Positions 22,606 through 30,392 of a stretch of 54,679 nt of DNA are shown here, piece by piece. The notes below the pieces were generated by a model, which was not told the DNA's origin, did no database searches, and worked only from the letters and a program-made list of their open reading frames with translations. The DNA is from Allobosea sp. Root381 (GTDB lineage Bacteria; Pseudomonadota; Alphaproteobacteria; Rhizobiales; Beijerinckiaceae), in the NCBI RefSeq assembly GCF_001429395.1, contig NZ_LMJT01000016.1:1-54679 (forward strand), in the 5' to 3' direction. Each line of letters opens with the position of its first letter. Position 1 is the stretch's first letter. The position numbers were made by a program, and so were the translations under genes.

Positions 22606-23462
22606 TGGCGCGCATCCGATCTATCCACCCTGGCCTATTCACTGACGAAGCCTTCATGACCGCGAGCGCCCATGCGCGCCTGCTGATCATAGGCATCTGG
22701 ACAGAGGCTTGGGATGACGGGGTCTTCGAATGGAAGCCCCTCACGCTCAAGGCTCGGATATTCCCCGTCGACGCTGTGAACGTCGCCGATCTTCTGGCTG
22801 AGCTGGCTGGCCTTGGCTTCGTTCAGCAGTTCGACGCCGGAAAGCCTTACGGAGCTATCCGGAACTTCCAGAAGTATCAGCGCCCCAAAAAGCCCAACAG
22901 TTCCGGCGCACTCCCGGACTCACTGCGCGAATACGTCGGGTCGGTTCCGAACCAGTCCGGAACCGATGGGGAAAATCCTCCGCAGATGGAGGATGGAGGA
23001 GGAAGGGAAGGGGGAAAAGGAAACGAAGATACCGGCAAGCCGGCATCTTCTTCCGCCGGCCTGCCCGAAATCGATTTGGAAGAGGCAGAGCGCCGCTGCA
23101 CCGAGGCTGCTGGCTCCGACCGTCTCGGCGACTTCGCCCCGATCCGGGAGATCATCCTCAGCGGCGGCATCGATCTGGACGAGGTGCTGGTCGCCATCCG
23201 GGCCCGTCCAGCCGCCAAAGGCGCCGTCAGCTCATGGAAGTTCTACGGCAAGGTTCTGCGGGACAAGATCGCCGAGCGCACCACGGCAACCCCGTCGTTC
23301 GGCCCGCCCAAGGTCTTCATCGCCAGGGATAGTCCCGAGTGGGATGACCGCTGCCGGGCTGCGAAGCACTCGCCGAGCCTCACCACCCAGCACGCCGAGA
23401 CCAGGGCCGAGGGCTGGTACTTCCCGACGCCTCAGCCCCCATCGATCGAGAAAGCAGCCTAA
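22605..23462 (+). CDS. phage replication initiation protein (O-like)
   Basis: A 285-aa protein. The opening 'MARIRSIHPGLFTDEAFMTA', followed by a winged-helix-like domain (to about residue 100), is typical of phage replication proteins. A Gly/Glu-rich linker (about 115-155) leads to a C-terminal domain that probably recruits the host helicase. No phage helicase or polymerase gene is present, so replication should depend on host machinery. The start ATG at 22605 overlaps the previous stop; the longer frame from 22590 is not favoured. Confidence 0.75.
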   Translation: MARIRSIHPGLFTDEAFMTASAHARLLIIGIWTEAWDDGVFEWKPLTLKARIFPVDAVNVADLLAELAGLGFVQQFDAGKPYGAIRNFQKYQRPKKPNSSGALPDSLREYVGSVPNQSGTDGENPPQMEDGGGREGGKGNEDTGKPASSSAGLPEIDLEEAERRCTEAAGSDRLGDFAPIREIILSGGIDLDEVLVAIRARPAAKGAVSSWKFYGKVLRDKIAERTTATPSFGPPKVFIARDSPEWDDRCRAAKHSPSLTTQHAETRAEGWYFPTPQPPSIEKAA

Positions 23463-24172
23463 TGGCCCGAAAAAAGAAGCGCCCCCGGCCGATCCCTGAG
23501 ATCGAGATCATCGAGACGCTGCAGCCGGCGCCGTCGGATCTCGACTTCGGCACGGCGGAGAAGCCCAAGCTCTGGTATCTCGTCTGGACGACGCCGCGGG
23601 GGGAGGCAAAGGCGGCCGATGGGCTGGCGGAGGCCGGGTGTCAGGTGTTTTGGCCGCATTTCGAGCGGGTCATTCGCCGCAAGAACAAGCCCGAGATCAA
23701 GAACCTGATCTCGACGTTCCCGCGCTACCTTTTCGCGTCAGGTCTGCCGAGGCTCGCGCAGCGGCTGACTGTCGTCGGCCCCGATGGAAAGACTGGCATC
23801 ACGATCGACGGCCGGCCGATCGAGGACATCCGCGAGATTGATGGAATCGTCGCTGTTGTCCGGAACAGCCAGGGGTGGTGCAGCGTGCCCCGGGCTATCA
23901 TCGAGATGGTCGCGGCTTATCAGGGCACAGTCGCGCATCCGGTCCCGCCGGCCGTTCCGGTCAGGAGGCTCGATGCCGAACCGGGCGACCGCGTCGTCGT
24001 TATCGATGGTCCGTTCGCCAGTTTCCAGGCGACGGTGGCCGATGTGCTCGGGCTGGAAGTTGTCCGCGTGCTTGTCGATCTCTTCGGGCGCCAGACCCCC
24101 GTCGATCTTGATCCGAGACAGATTGAGGTACGGGAGCGCGCGAAAGGTGTTGACGACCGTTTCGCCGCCTGA
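23462..24172 (+). CDS. NusG/RfaH-like transcription elongation factor, putative late antiterminator
   Basis: A 236-aa protein. An N-terminal NGN-type domain (about residues 35-150: 'KLWYLVWTTPRGEAKAADGL', 'FWPHFERVIRRK', 'FPRYLFASG', 'GIVAVVRNSQGWCSVP') is followed by a KOW barrel with 'EPGDRVVVIDGPFASFQATV'. This is the architecture of NusG paralogues that make RNA polymerase ignore terminators. It is the last gene before a strong terminator hairpin (24315-24339) and the late genes, exactly where lambda has Q. The 25-residue basic N-terminal extension is unusual. Known NusG paralogues load at an ops-like element, which was not identified here. Confidence 0.78.
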   Translation: MARKKKRPRPIPEIEIIETLQPAPSDLDFGTAEKPKLWYLVWTTPRGEAKAADGLAEAGCQVFWPHFERVIRRKNKPEIKNLISTFPRYLFASGLPRLAQRLTVVGPDGKTGITIDGRPIEDIREIDGIVAVVRNSQGWCSVPRAIIEMVAAYQGTVAHPVPPAVPVRRLDAEPGDRVVVIDGPFASFQATVADVLGLEVVRVLVDLFGRQTPVDLDPRQIEVRERAKGVDDRFAA

Positions 24173-24314
24173 CATAGAGAGATTCATGGTTTGTTCGGTA
24201 GTGTGATCGCCATCCCTTCGGCTCGATCTCACGAACCCCGCGCCGCCCCCTCGGGCGGGACCATGCGAAGCTTTGTCCAGCGACTGCGGATGTACCAGCG
24301 CATAGGACGACAGG

Positions 24315-24339
24315 AGCCCGGCCGAGAGGTCGGGCTTTT
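24315..24339 (+). terminator. rho-independent terminator before late genes
   Basis: AGCCCGGCC (24315-24323) pairs with GGTCGGGCT (24328-24336) around a GAGA loop, with one G-U pair. The T-run TTTT at 24336-24339 follows directly. It would stop PR transcripts unless an antiterminator acts; the NusG-like gene ends 140 bases upstream. The minus strand has no T-run after the hairpin, so it is directional. Confidence 0.75.
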
Positions 24340-24344
24340 CGTTG

Positions 24345-24530
24345 TCAGCGTTGCGTTGGTTTGCTCAGGAGCCCCGCTTCGATCGCGAGCTCGATATCGA
24401 TTTCTGCAATGTCTGCACTGGTCAGTCTCAGATCGCGTCTCAATCTTCGCTGGGTGATGAAGTCGATCGGCAGGGTCGGTCGGCGCAGCTGTTCAGGCGC
24501 CGGCTGCTTTCGGCTTTCTTGTGTAAACAT
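24345..24530 (-). CDS. possible small minus-strand protein
   Basis: A 61-aa frame (ATG 24530) with a protein-like sequence, including 'LPIDFITQRRLRRDLRLTSA' and 'EIDIELAIEAGLL'. It begins before the terminase gene and converges on the terminator hairpin. No ribosome-binding site is clear. A frame extension to 24572 also exists. It could be an antisense regulator-type gene or chance. Confidence 0.35.
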   Translation of the reverse strand: MFTQESRKQPAPEQLRRPTLPIDFITQRRLRRDLRLTSADIAEIDIELAIEAGLLSKPTQR

Positions 24531-24586
24531 CCGCTGGGTACATCTGCAGCGGGCACTTGGATGCATCGGCATCGTCCGAGGTTTTG

Positions 24587-24991
24587 ATGGGACGCCCCTC
24601 TGATTTCAGTAGCGACGCCGAGGCCACGATCCTCGACATCATTCGCGACGGTGGGACGCTCGACAAAGCGGCCGAAGCCGCGAAAGTGAGTGCGCGCACG
24701 ATCCTCCGCTGGCTCGACGCCGATGAGGAGTTTCGTCGCAAGTACACGCAGGCGCGCGAGGATCAGGGCGATTGGTTCGCCGACAAGATCGCCGACCTTG
24801 CGACCGATGACACGAAAGAGCCGGCCGACATCACTGCGCGCGTCAATGCGCTGAAATGGCTTGCCGGCAAGCGGAAGCCCAAGGTCTACGGCGACAAGAT
24901 CGTAGCTGAGCACACTGGCAAGGATGGAAAGGATCTCCCGGCTCCGACGCCGGTGACGATCTTCCAGCTTCCCGACAATGGCAGAGGCTGA
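24587..24991 (+). CDS. terminase small subunit
   Basis: A 134-aa DNA-packaging protein. The N-terminal domain has a helix-turn-helix ('TLDKAAEAAKVSARTILRWL') followed by 'FRRKYTQAREDQGDWFADKI', the pattern of Sf6/P22-type small terminases. It would recognise the packaging site and stimulate the large subunit. Start 24587 gives 'MGRPSDFSS'; an in-frame ATG at 24557 is less likely. It overlaps the large subunit gene by 14 bases. Confidence 0.85.
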   Translation: MGRPSDFSSDAEATILDIIRDGGTLDKAAEAAKVSARTILRWLDADEEFRRKYTQAREDQGDWFADKIADLATDDTKEPADITARVNALKWLAGKRKPKVYGDKIVAEHTGKDGKDLPAPTPVTIFQLPDNGRG

Positions 24992-26372
24992 GAAGGGGCA
25001 GGGCGCCCCGACGATCATCAGGCCGCAGCCTGGCCCGCAGACGACGTTCCTTTCGTCGCCAGCCGACATCGCCATCTATGGCGGCGCGGCGGGTGGCGGG
25101 AAGACTTGGGCGCTCCTGATGGAGCCACTTCGGCACGTCAACAACCCCGCATTCGGTGCGGTGTTCTTCCGGCGCAACCTGACGCAGGTCAGGAACGAAG
25201 GCGGCCTCTGGGACGAAAGCGAGAAGCTCTATCCTCACCTCAGCGCGGCGCCCCGATCGGCGCCTGATCTGAGTTGGACATTTCCTTCGGGAGCGGGGGT
25301 GGCGTTCGCCCACCTCGAGCACGACAAGACGATCTACAACTGGCAAGGATCGCAGATCCCGCTGATCTGCTTCGACGAGCTGACGCATTTCAGCGCCAAG
25401 CAGTTCTGGTACATGCTCAGCCGCAACCGCTCGATGTGCGGTGTCCGGCCCTATGTGCGGGCGACCTGCAACCCCGACGCGGATAGCTGGGTCGCCGAGT
25501 TCATATCGTGGTGGATCGATCCCGAGACCGGGTTCGCAATCGCGGAGCGAGCCGGCGTCCTGCGCTGGTTCATCCGCATCGGCGATGCGATCATCTGGGC
25601 AGACAGCCCTGATGAACTGGCACACCACACGAACCCGCTGACCGGCGAGCCTATCCCGCCGAAGTCGGTGACGTTCATCCCCGCCAAGCTGAGCGACAAC
25701 GCTCTGCTGATGGCGGCGGACCCTGGCTACCTCGCCAACCTCATGGCGCAGCCGACAGTCGAGCGCGAACGCCTCCTCGGCGGTAACTGGAAGATCCGGC
25801 CCGCGGCGGGCCTGCTGTTCCAGCGCGGGTGGTGCGAGGTCGTCGACGCACTGCCGGCGCGCATCGTTCGGTGGATGCGGGGTTGGGACCTGGCAGGAAC
25901 GCCGAAAATCGAGGGCAACGACCCCGACGCCACCGCTGGGGTCAAGATCGGCCTTCTGACGGACGGCCGCTACATCGTCGCGGACCGTGTCGCGGATCAT
26001 CTTTCCCCGGCAGGCGTCGAGACCCTGATCAAGAACACGGCCTCGGCCGACGGTCGCGAGGTTCATATCTCGCTGCCGCAGGACCCAGGCCAGGCCGGCA
26101 AGTCGCAGGTCCAGAATCTGGTCAAGCTGCTCAGTGGCTATGCCGCACGGGCGACGCCGGAATCGGGCGATAAGGAGACGCGGTTCAGACCCTTCTCCGC
26201 GCAAGCGGAGGCCGGCAACGTCCTAGTGCTCCGCGGGCCGTGGAATGAGCAATGGTTCTCCGCGCTGGAGGGCTTCCCTGAATCGGCACACGACGACGAT
26301 GCCGACGCCACGAGCCGAGCCTTCAACGCGTTACTCGACAGGTCGCGCTTCACCCTCGCCAACGTGAGTTGA
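24978..26372 (+). CDS. terminase large subunit
   Basis: A 464-aa packaging motor and headful nuclease. The ATPase has Walker A 'GGAAGGGKT' at residues 35-43 and Walker B 'LICFDE' near 129-134, then the coupling motif around 'ATCNPDADSW'. The C-terminal RNase-H-like nuclease starts at 'RGWDLAGT' (first Asp) and includes 'LPQDPGQAGKSQ'. Length is typical. It is followed closely by the portal gene. Confidence 0.92.
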   Translation: MAEAEKGQGAPTIIRPQPGPQTTFLSSPADIAIYGGAAGGGKTWALLMEPLRHVNNPAFGAVFFRRNLTQVRNEGGLWDESEKLYPHLSAAPRSAPDLSWTFPSGAGVAFAHLEHDKTIYNWQGSQIPLICFDELTHFSAKQFWYMLSRNRSMCGVRPYVRATCNPDADSWVAEFISWWIDPETGFAIAERAGVLRWFIRIGDAIIWADSPDELAHHTNPLTGEPIPPKSVTFIPAKLSDNALLMAADPGYLANLMAQPTVERERLLGGNWKIRPAAGLLFQRGWCEVVDALPARIVRWMRGWDLAGTPKIEGNDPDATAGVKIGLLTDGRYIVADRVADHLSPAGVETLIKNTASADGREVHISLPQDPGQAGKSQVQNLVKLLSGYAARATPESGDKETRFRPFSAQAEAGNVLVLRGPWNEQWFSALEGFPESAHDDDADATSRAFNALLDRSRFTLANVS

Positions 26373-26375
26373 TGC

Positions 26376-27722
26376 ATGACCCTGACGTCAGACACTTTGA
26401 TGAACCTGACGTCTGGCCTGGGGACCATCAGGGACAAATCGACCGGCGGCATGTTCGTGCTGCCGCTGCTCGACAAGGGGCAGGTCGACAACGCCTACCG
26501 GGGCGACTGGATCGCGCGGAAGATCGTCGACGTCCCGGCGTTCGACGAGACGCGTGAATGGCGCGACTGGCAGGCTGATAAGCCACAGATCGAGAAGATC
26601 GAGGCGGAGGAGGCGAGGCTTTCCGTTCAGCGGAAGGTGATGCAGGCCCGCAAGCTGGCGCGGCTCTACGGCGGCGCGGTGCTGTTCATCGGCACTGGCG
26701 ATCGTGACCCGATGGCCGAGATCCGGCCAGACGGCATCAAGGCGGGCGGGCTGAAATACCTGCACGTCTTCAGCCGCCACGAGATGATCGCCGGCGAGCT
26801 CGACCAGGACCCGCTCTCGCCATTCTATGGGGAGCCGATCAAATACACGCTGGCCGGCCGGCAGGACATGGTCGACATCCACCCGTCGAGGGTGGTGCGC
26901 TTTGTAGGTGCCGAGATCCCCGATCGCGCCGTGGCCTACGATAGCTGGGGCGATACGGTGCTGCAGGCGGTCTATGACGCGGTCATGCAGGCCGGCAGCG
27001 CCGCCGCGGCCATCGCCGCCATGCTGCAAGAGGCCAAGGTCGATATCGTCCGCGTTCCCGAGTTCATGGAGAGCTTGGCCACCGAGGAATATCGCAGCAG
27101 GCTGCTGCAGCGTTTCTCGCTGGCGAACACTGGAAAGTCGATCACCAACACCCTCCTTCTCGACAAAGAGGAGGAATGGTCGTCGAAGCAGATCAGCTTC
27201 GCCACGCTGCCGGATGTGCTCAACACCTACCTGCAGATCGCCTCGGGCGCTGCGGACATCCCAGCCACGCGTTTGCTAGGCCAGACGCCCGGCGGGCTTC
27301 AGTCCACGGGGCAGAGCGACATTCGGAACTACTACGACCGGATCAGCGCAGGGCAGAACCTCGAGCTCCGGCCGGCACTCTCACGCCTCGACGAGATCTT
27401 GATCCGCTCGGCCCTCGGCTCCAAGCCCGACGCGGTCCACTACACCTGGGCCCCGCTCTGGCAGATGACCGAGGTTGAGAAAGCCGAGGTCGCGCAGAAG
27501 AAGGCCAAGGCGGTGAAGGACATCGCCGACACCGGGCTCATCCCGGATCAGGCCTTCGCCCGCGGCGTCCAGAACATGTTCGTCGAGGATGGGACGTTCC
27601 CCGGACTCGACGCCGCGCTCGAGGAATTCGGCGACGAGCCGGGTGAAAACGACGCCGAGGCAAAGGCAGAGGCCGCGCGCCTCAACGCCGAGCTGGAGCG
27701 CCAGCAGGCGGCCGAGGAATGA
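26376..27722 (+). CDS. phage portal protein (DUF1073 type)
   Basis: A 448-aa dodecameric head vertex protein. The DUF1073-type features are 'YRGDWIARKIVDVPAFDETR' near the start, 'LARLYGGAVLFIGTGD', 'PSRVVRF', and 'TRLLGQTPGGLQSTG' in the stem/wing region. The C-terminal tail is acidic and helical. It connects terminase to head during packaging and head to neck afterwards. It overlaps the gpF-like gene by 4 nt. Confidence 0.85.
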   Translation: MTLTSDTLMNLTSGLGTIRDKSTGGMFVLPLLDKGQVDNAYRGDWIARKIVDVPAFDETREWRDWQADKPQIEKIEAEEARLSVQRKVMQARKLARLYGGAVLFIGTGDRDPMAEIRPDGIKAGGLKYLHVFSRHEMIAGELDQDPLSPFYGEPIKYTLAGRQDMVDIHPSRVVRFVGAEIPDRAVAYDSWGDTVLQAVYDAVMQAGSAAAAIAAMLQEAKVDIVRVPEFMESLATEEYRSRLLQRFSLANTGKSITNTLLLDKEEEWSSKQISFATLPDVLNTYLQIASGAADIPATRLLGQTPGGLQSTGQSDIRNYYDRISAGQNLELRPALSRLDEILIRSALGSKPDAVHYTWAPLWQMTEVEKAEVAQKKAKAVKDIADTGLIPDQAFARGVQNMFVEDGTFPGLDAALEEFGDEPGENDAEAKAEAARLNAELERQQAAEE

Positions 27723-28546
27723 ACATCCAAGCATGGATGCGCGAGGCTCGGACGACGAAGCGCAAGCGGGTGGTGCTGAGGCCGATCCCGGCAACGGTGG
27801 CATTCGAGGCGGCGCTTCTGGCCCCAACCAATCGGCTGCTGCGTCGCATGGCCGAGCAGGTCGCACAGGACGTCCTGCCGGCGGCCATCTCGGCCAAGGC
27901 CCAGATGATGCGCGACGACCTGAACTGGTTCGAGCGCGCCATGCGGGCGCTGCGGGATTTTGCAGACGGCTTCGTCGATGGCCTGCGCTCGGAATGGCGC
28001 GACGCTTTCGGCTCGGAGGAAGAGCGCAACCGTCGGCGGTTCAATGAGGCGGTCCGGTCGGCGATCGGAATCGACCTCGGCGCGGTCATCCAGGCCGAGG
28101 GCATCGGGAACACGATCGACGCGGCGGTGCTGCGCAACGTCTCGCTGGTCCGTGGGCTTTCTCAGGATGTCGCGCGCCGGCTCTCCGCCAAGCTGCTCGG
28201 TGCTCTGACCCGCGGCCTCAACAACCGCGAGATCGAGCGGATCATCTCGTCCGAGTTCGGCATTGCCCGCCGGCGCGCCAAGCTCATCGCCCGCGATCAG
28301 GCCGCCAGCTTCAACGGCGACATGAACCGCATTCGTCAGCAGGCGATGGGCGTCACCGAATACGTCTGGTCGACGTCGCTCGACGAGCGCGTCCGCGGCA
28401 ATCCCGAGGGCAGGTATCCGAACGCCCGGCCATCCCATTGGGATCGCGAGGGCAAGACGTTCAAATGGTCGAGCCCGCCGCAAGACGGGCATCCCGGCCA
28501 GCCGATCAACTGCCGCTGCACTGCGCGCGCGGTCATCGTGTTCTAG
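27719..28546 (+). CDS. Mu gpF-like head morphogenesis protein
   Basis: A 275-aa minor head protein. The Phage_Mu_F domain occupies the C-terminal half: 'IARDQAASFNGDMNRIRQQA', 'GVTEYVWSTSLDERVR', and the final 'PGQPINCRCTARAVI' block. Members are injected with DNA or assist head assembly. It is coupled to the portal gene. Its end overlaps by 4 bases the stop of the antisense repeat-protein gene. Confidence 0.85.
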   Translation: MNIQAWMREARTTKRKRVVLRPIPATVAFEAALLAPTNRLLRRMAEQVAQDVLPAAISAKAQMMRDDLNWFERAMRALRDFADGFVDGLRSEWRDAFGSEEERNRRRFNEAVRSAIGIDLGAVIQAEGIGNTIDAAVLRNVSLVRGLSQDVARRLSAKLLGALTRGLNNREIERIISSEFGIARRRAKLIARDQAASFNGDMNRIRQQAMGVTEYVWSTSLDERVRGNPEGRYPNARPSHWDREGKTFKWSSPPQDGHPGQPINCRCTARAVIVF

Positions 28547-28758
28547 CCGTCAAGCCAAGGCGGTTCGCCCGGGCCATAGATATAGTCATTGGCGATATAA
28601 AACTGGCCGGATTTCTTTGGGCCATAAATATGGTCGTTTCTTATATAGTATTGCCCGCTGTTCTTAGGTCCGTATATGTAAGTATTTCTGACATAGTACT
28701 GGCCCGATTGTTTCGGCCCATAAATATATCCGTTTTTTATATAGTACGTTCCACTCAT
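28543..28758 (-). CDS. tetra-repeat aromatic protein, antisense in head operon
   Basis: A 71-aa protein built almost wholly from four ~16-residue repeats: 'GTYYIKNGYIYGPKQS', 'GQYYVRNTYIYGPKNS', 'GQYYIRNDHIYGPKKS' and 'GQFYIANDYIYGPGEP'. Each looks like a beta hairpin, so the whole may form a small beta-propeller- or flower-like fold. GGGGAGG precedes the ATG at 28758 at good spacing, so it is probably translated. The DNA is A/T-rich compared with all neighbours and lies on the opposite strand to the late genes: an acquired accessory gene. No function is recognised. Confidence 0.75.
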   Translation of the reverse strand: MSGTYYIKNGYIYGPKQSGQYYVRNTYIYGPKNSGQYYIRNDHIYGPKKSGQFYIANDYIYGPGEPPWLDG

Positions 28759-28805
28759 GATCGCCTCCCCAGGGCTGATCCTAGAACGACCAATCCGGGA
28801 TTGCC

Positions 28806-29909
28806 ATGCTCTTCACTGACAAGATTGCCTTGGACGGCACGCGCCGTACCGGGGACGGCTACCTCGTGGCTGACGCCAAGGTCGCCCGCACCGGCATCCA
28901 GATTTACCACGGCCGCGAGGTCGGGAAGCCCGAGATGGATCAGGTCCGGGTCTTCCGGCCAGAGGCCGAGGTCTTCAGCGACAAGGCGCTCGCGTCGTTC
29001 GCGCATCGGCCCGTCACCAACGATCACCCGGCCGAGGCCGTCGGCGCCCGCAACTGGAGGCAGCACAGCGTCGGCATGACCGGCGGCGACATCGCCCGCG
29101 ACGGCGAATTCGTCCGCGTGCCGATGACGGTCATGGATCAGGCGGCGATCGACGCGGTCGAGGCTGGCAAGCGCGAGCTCTCCATGGGCTATGCCTGCGA
29201 CCTCGACTTCACCGCTGGCACCACACCCGCCGGCGAGGCCTACGACGCCATCCAGAAGAACATCCGAGGCAACCACCTCGCAATCGTTGCAGCCGGCCGA
29301 GCCGGTCCGCAATGCCGCATCGGCGACAGCTGGGCGGCCATCCCACCTCCAATGGAGACGCCCATGAAGACCCTCATGGTCGACGGCATCACCGTCGAGA
29401 TGTCCGATACGGCCGTGCAGGTCGTCGGAAAGGTACTGCAGCAACTCAACGACGCGAAAGCGACCGTCGACGCGCAGGACAAGAAGATCACCGACCTCAC
29501 CACTGCGGTTTCGACCAAGGACGGCGAGATTGCCGTGCTCAAGAAGCAGGTCGAGGACGGCAAGATGACGCCGCAGCAGATCGACGCTGCGGTCGTGGCC
29601 CGATCGGCCGTCATCGCCGATGCCAAGGCCATCACCGGTGCCGAAGTCACCGCAGACGGAAAGACCGATTCCGACATCCGCCGCGCCGCGGTCGATGCCA
29701 AGCTCGGCGATGCCGCCAAGGGGATGGACGACGCGGCCATCGCCGGCGCGTTCAAGGCCCTGCGAGCTTCGGTCGGCGATGCCGATACCGACCCGGTCCG
29801 TCGCCTGTCTATCGACGGCCTGAAGCAGGTCGGCGACGCGCGCCAGCAGGCCAACGACGCCTTTTCCAAGAGCGTCACCGACCTCAACGCCTGGCGGAAG
29901 GAGGGCTGA
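28806..29909 (+). CDS. DUF2213 prohead protease/scaffold protein
   Basis: A 367-aa protein. The DUF2213-type N-terminal part (about 1-180) has 'FAHRPVTNDHPAEAV', 'RELSMGYACDLDF' and 'IRGNHLAIVAAGRAG', as in prohead proteases of this group. The second half is a long coiled coil ('DKKITDLTTAVSTKDGEIAV') and a helical tail, typical of an internal scaffold. It would guide capsid assembly and then process or clear the scaffold. An internal start at 29364 may yield scaffold alone. Confidence 0.8.
   Translation: MLFTDKIALDGTRRTGDGYLVADAKVARTGIQIYHGREVGKPEMDQVRVFRPEAEVFSDKALASFAHRPVTNDHPAEAVGARNWRQHSVGMTGGDIARDGEFVRVPMTVMDQAAIDAVEAGKRELSMGYACDLDFTAGTTPAGEAYDAIQKNIRGNHLAIVAAGRAGPQCRIGDSWAAIPPPMETPMKTLMVDGITVEMSDTAVQVVGKVLQQLNDAKATVDAQDKKITDLTTAVSTKDGEIAVLKKQVEDGKMTPQQIDAAVVARSAVIADAKAITGAEVTADGKTDSDIRRAAVDAKLGDAAKGMDDAAIAGAFKALRASVGDADTDPVRRLSIDGLKQVGDARQQANDAFSKSVTDLNAWRKEG
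29364..29909 (+). CDS. possible nested scaffold protein (internal start)
   Basis: An in-frame ATG at 29364 is preceded by GGAGA at 29353-29357, about 6 bases away, just where the protease domain ends and the coiled-coil region begins ('MKTLMVDGITVEMSD'). Lambda C/Nu3 uses the same nested arrangement. If used, it would give a 181-aa scaffold lacking the protease. This is inference from the ribosome-binding site and the domain boundary. Confidence 0.4.
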   Translation: MKTLMVDGITVEMSDTAVQVVGKVLQQLNDAKATVDAQDKKITDLTTAVSTKDGEIAVLKKQVEDGKMTPQQIDAAVVARSAVIADAKAITGAEVTADGKTDSDIRRAAVDAKLGDAAKGMDDAAIAGAFKALRASVGDADTDPVRRLSIDGLKQVGDARQQANDAFSKSVTDLNAWRKEG

Positions 29910-29912
29910 CCG

Positions 29913-30389
29913 ATGCCCATGACTTTCAAGCAGAACATCGACGCCTACGCCGTTGGCCGCCGCGCCAACATGGAGGAGTGGACCACCATCACGCGGACGA
30001 AGGAGGGCTCCGGCACTCTGGCGTTCGGCGTCCCGGTCATGCCAGGCACCGGTGCTCACACCTGCATCGTCCTCGACGCCACGAACGGCCGCAACGTGTT
30101 CGGGATCACCGAGGCCGTCGCCGTTCTCCCGCGTCCGGGCGACACCTACGCGCAGTACGACAACGTCGCCATCTGCGAATCCGGCGTCATCGGCGTGCTT
30201 CTCGGCGCCAACGTCACCAGGGGAGCTCAGGCTCGTTTCAACACGGCGAACGGCACCTGGACCGGCGCGGCTCAGTCCGCATCCGTCGTCACCATCCCCG
30301 GCGCGCAGTTCGACGAGGATGGCTCCAATGGGGCAGTCGGAATCGTCCGCTACCGCCGTCCCGTTCCCTCTGTCTCGGTTTCGGGGTGA
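29913..30389 (+). CDS. capsid decoration / structural cement protein
   Basis: A 158-aa beta-rich protein between scaffold and major capsid genes, the standard place for a head-stabilising protein. The pattern 'FGVPVMPGTGAHTCIVLDAT' followed by 'RPGDTYAQYDNVAICESGVI' resembles the cement-protein family of DUF2184-capsid phages. No motif allows a firmer call. Confidence 0.7.
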   Translation: MPMTFKQNIDAYAVGRRANMEEWTTITRTKEGSGTLAFGVPVMPGTGAHTCIVLDATNGRNVFGITEAVAVLPRPGDTYAQYDNVAICESGVIGVLLGANVTRGAQARFNTANGTWTGAAQSASVVTIPGAQFDEDGSNGAVGIVRYRRPVPSVSVSG

Positions 30390-30392
30390 TCC

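Larger units (their letters stand above)
24173..24586. other. early-late junction, non-coding on the plus strand
   Basis: This 414-base gap lies between the antiterminator and terminase genes. It contains a 6-bp GC hairpin (CCGCCC 24243-24248 with GGGCGG 24253-24258), the terminator at 24315-24339 and a possible minus-strand small gene. The position directly before the small terminase gene is where a pac or cos site and a late promoter are usually found. Neither could be recognised by eye. Confidence 0.5.

Noticed and set aside
22590..24586. DnaA boxes or an iteron-type phage origin near the replication gene
   Set aside because: Only weak matches such as TATCCACC near 22620 were seen; no cluster or iteron array.
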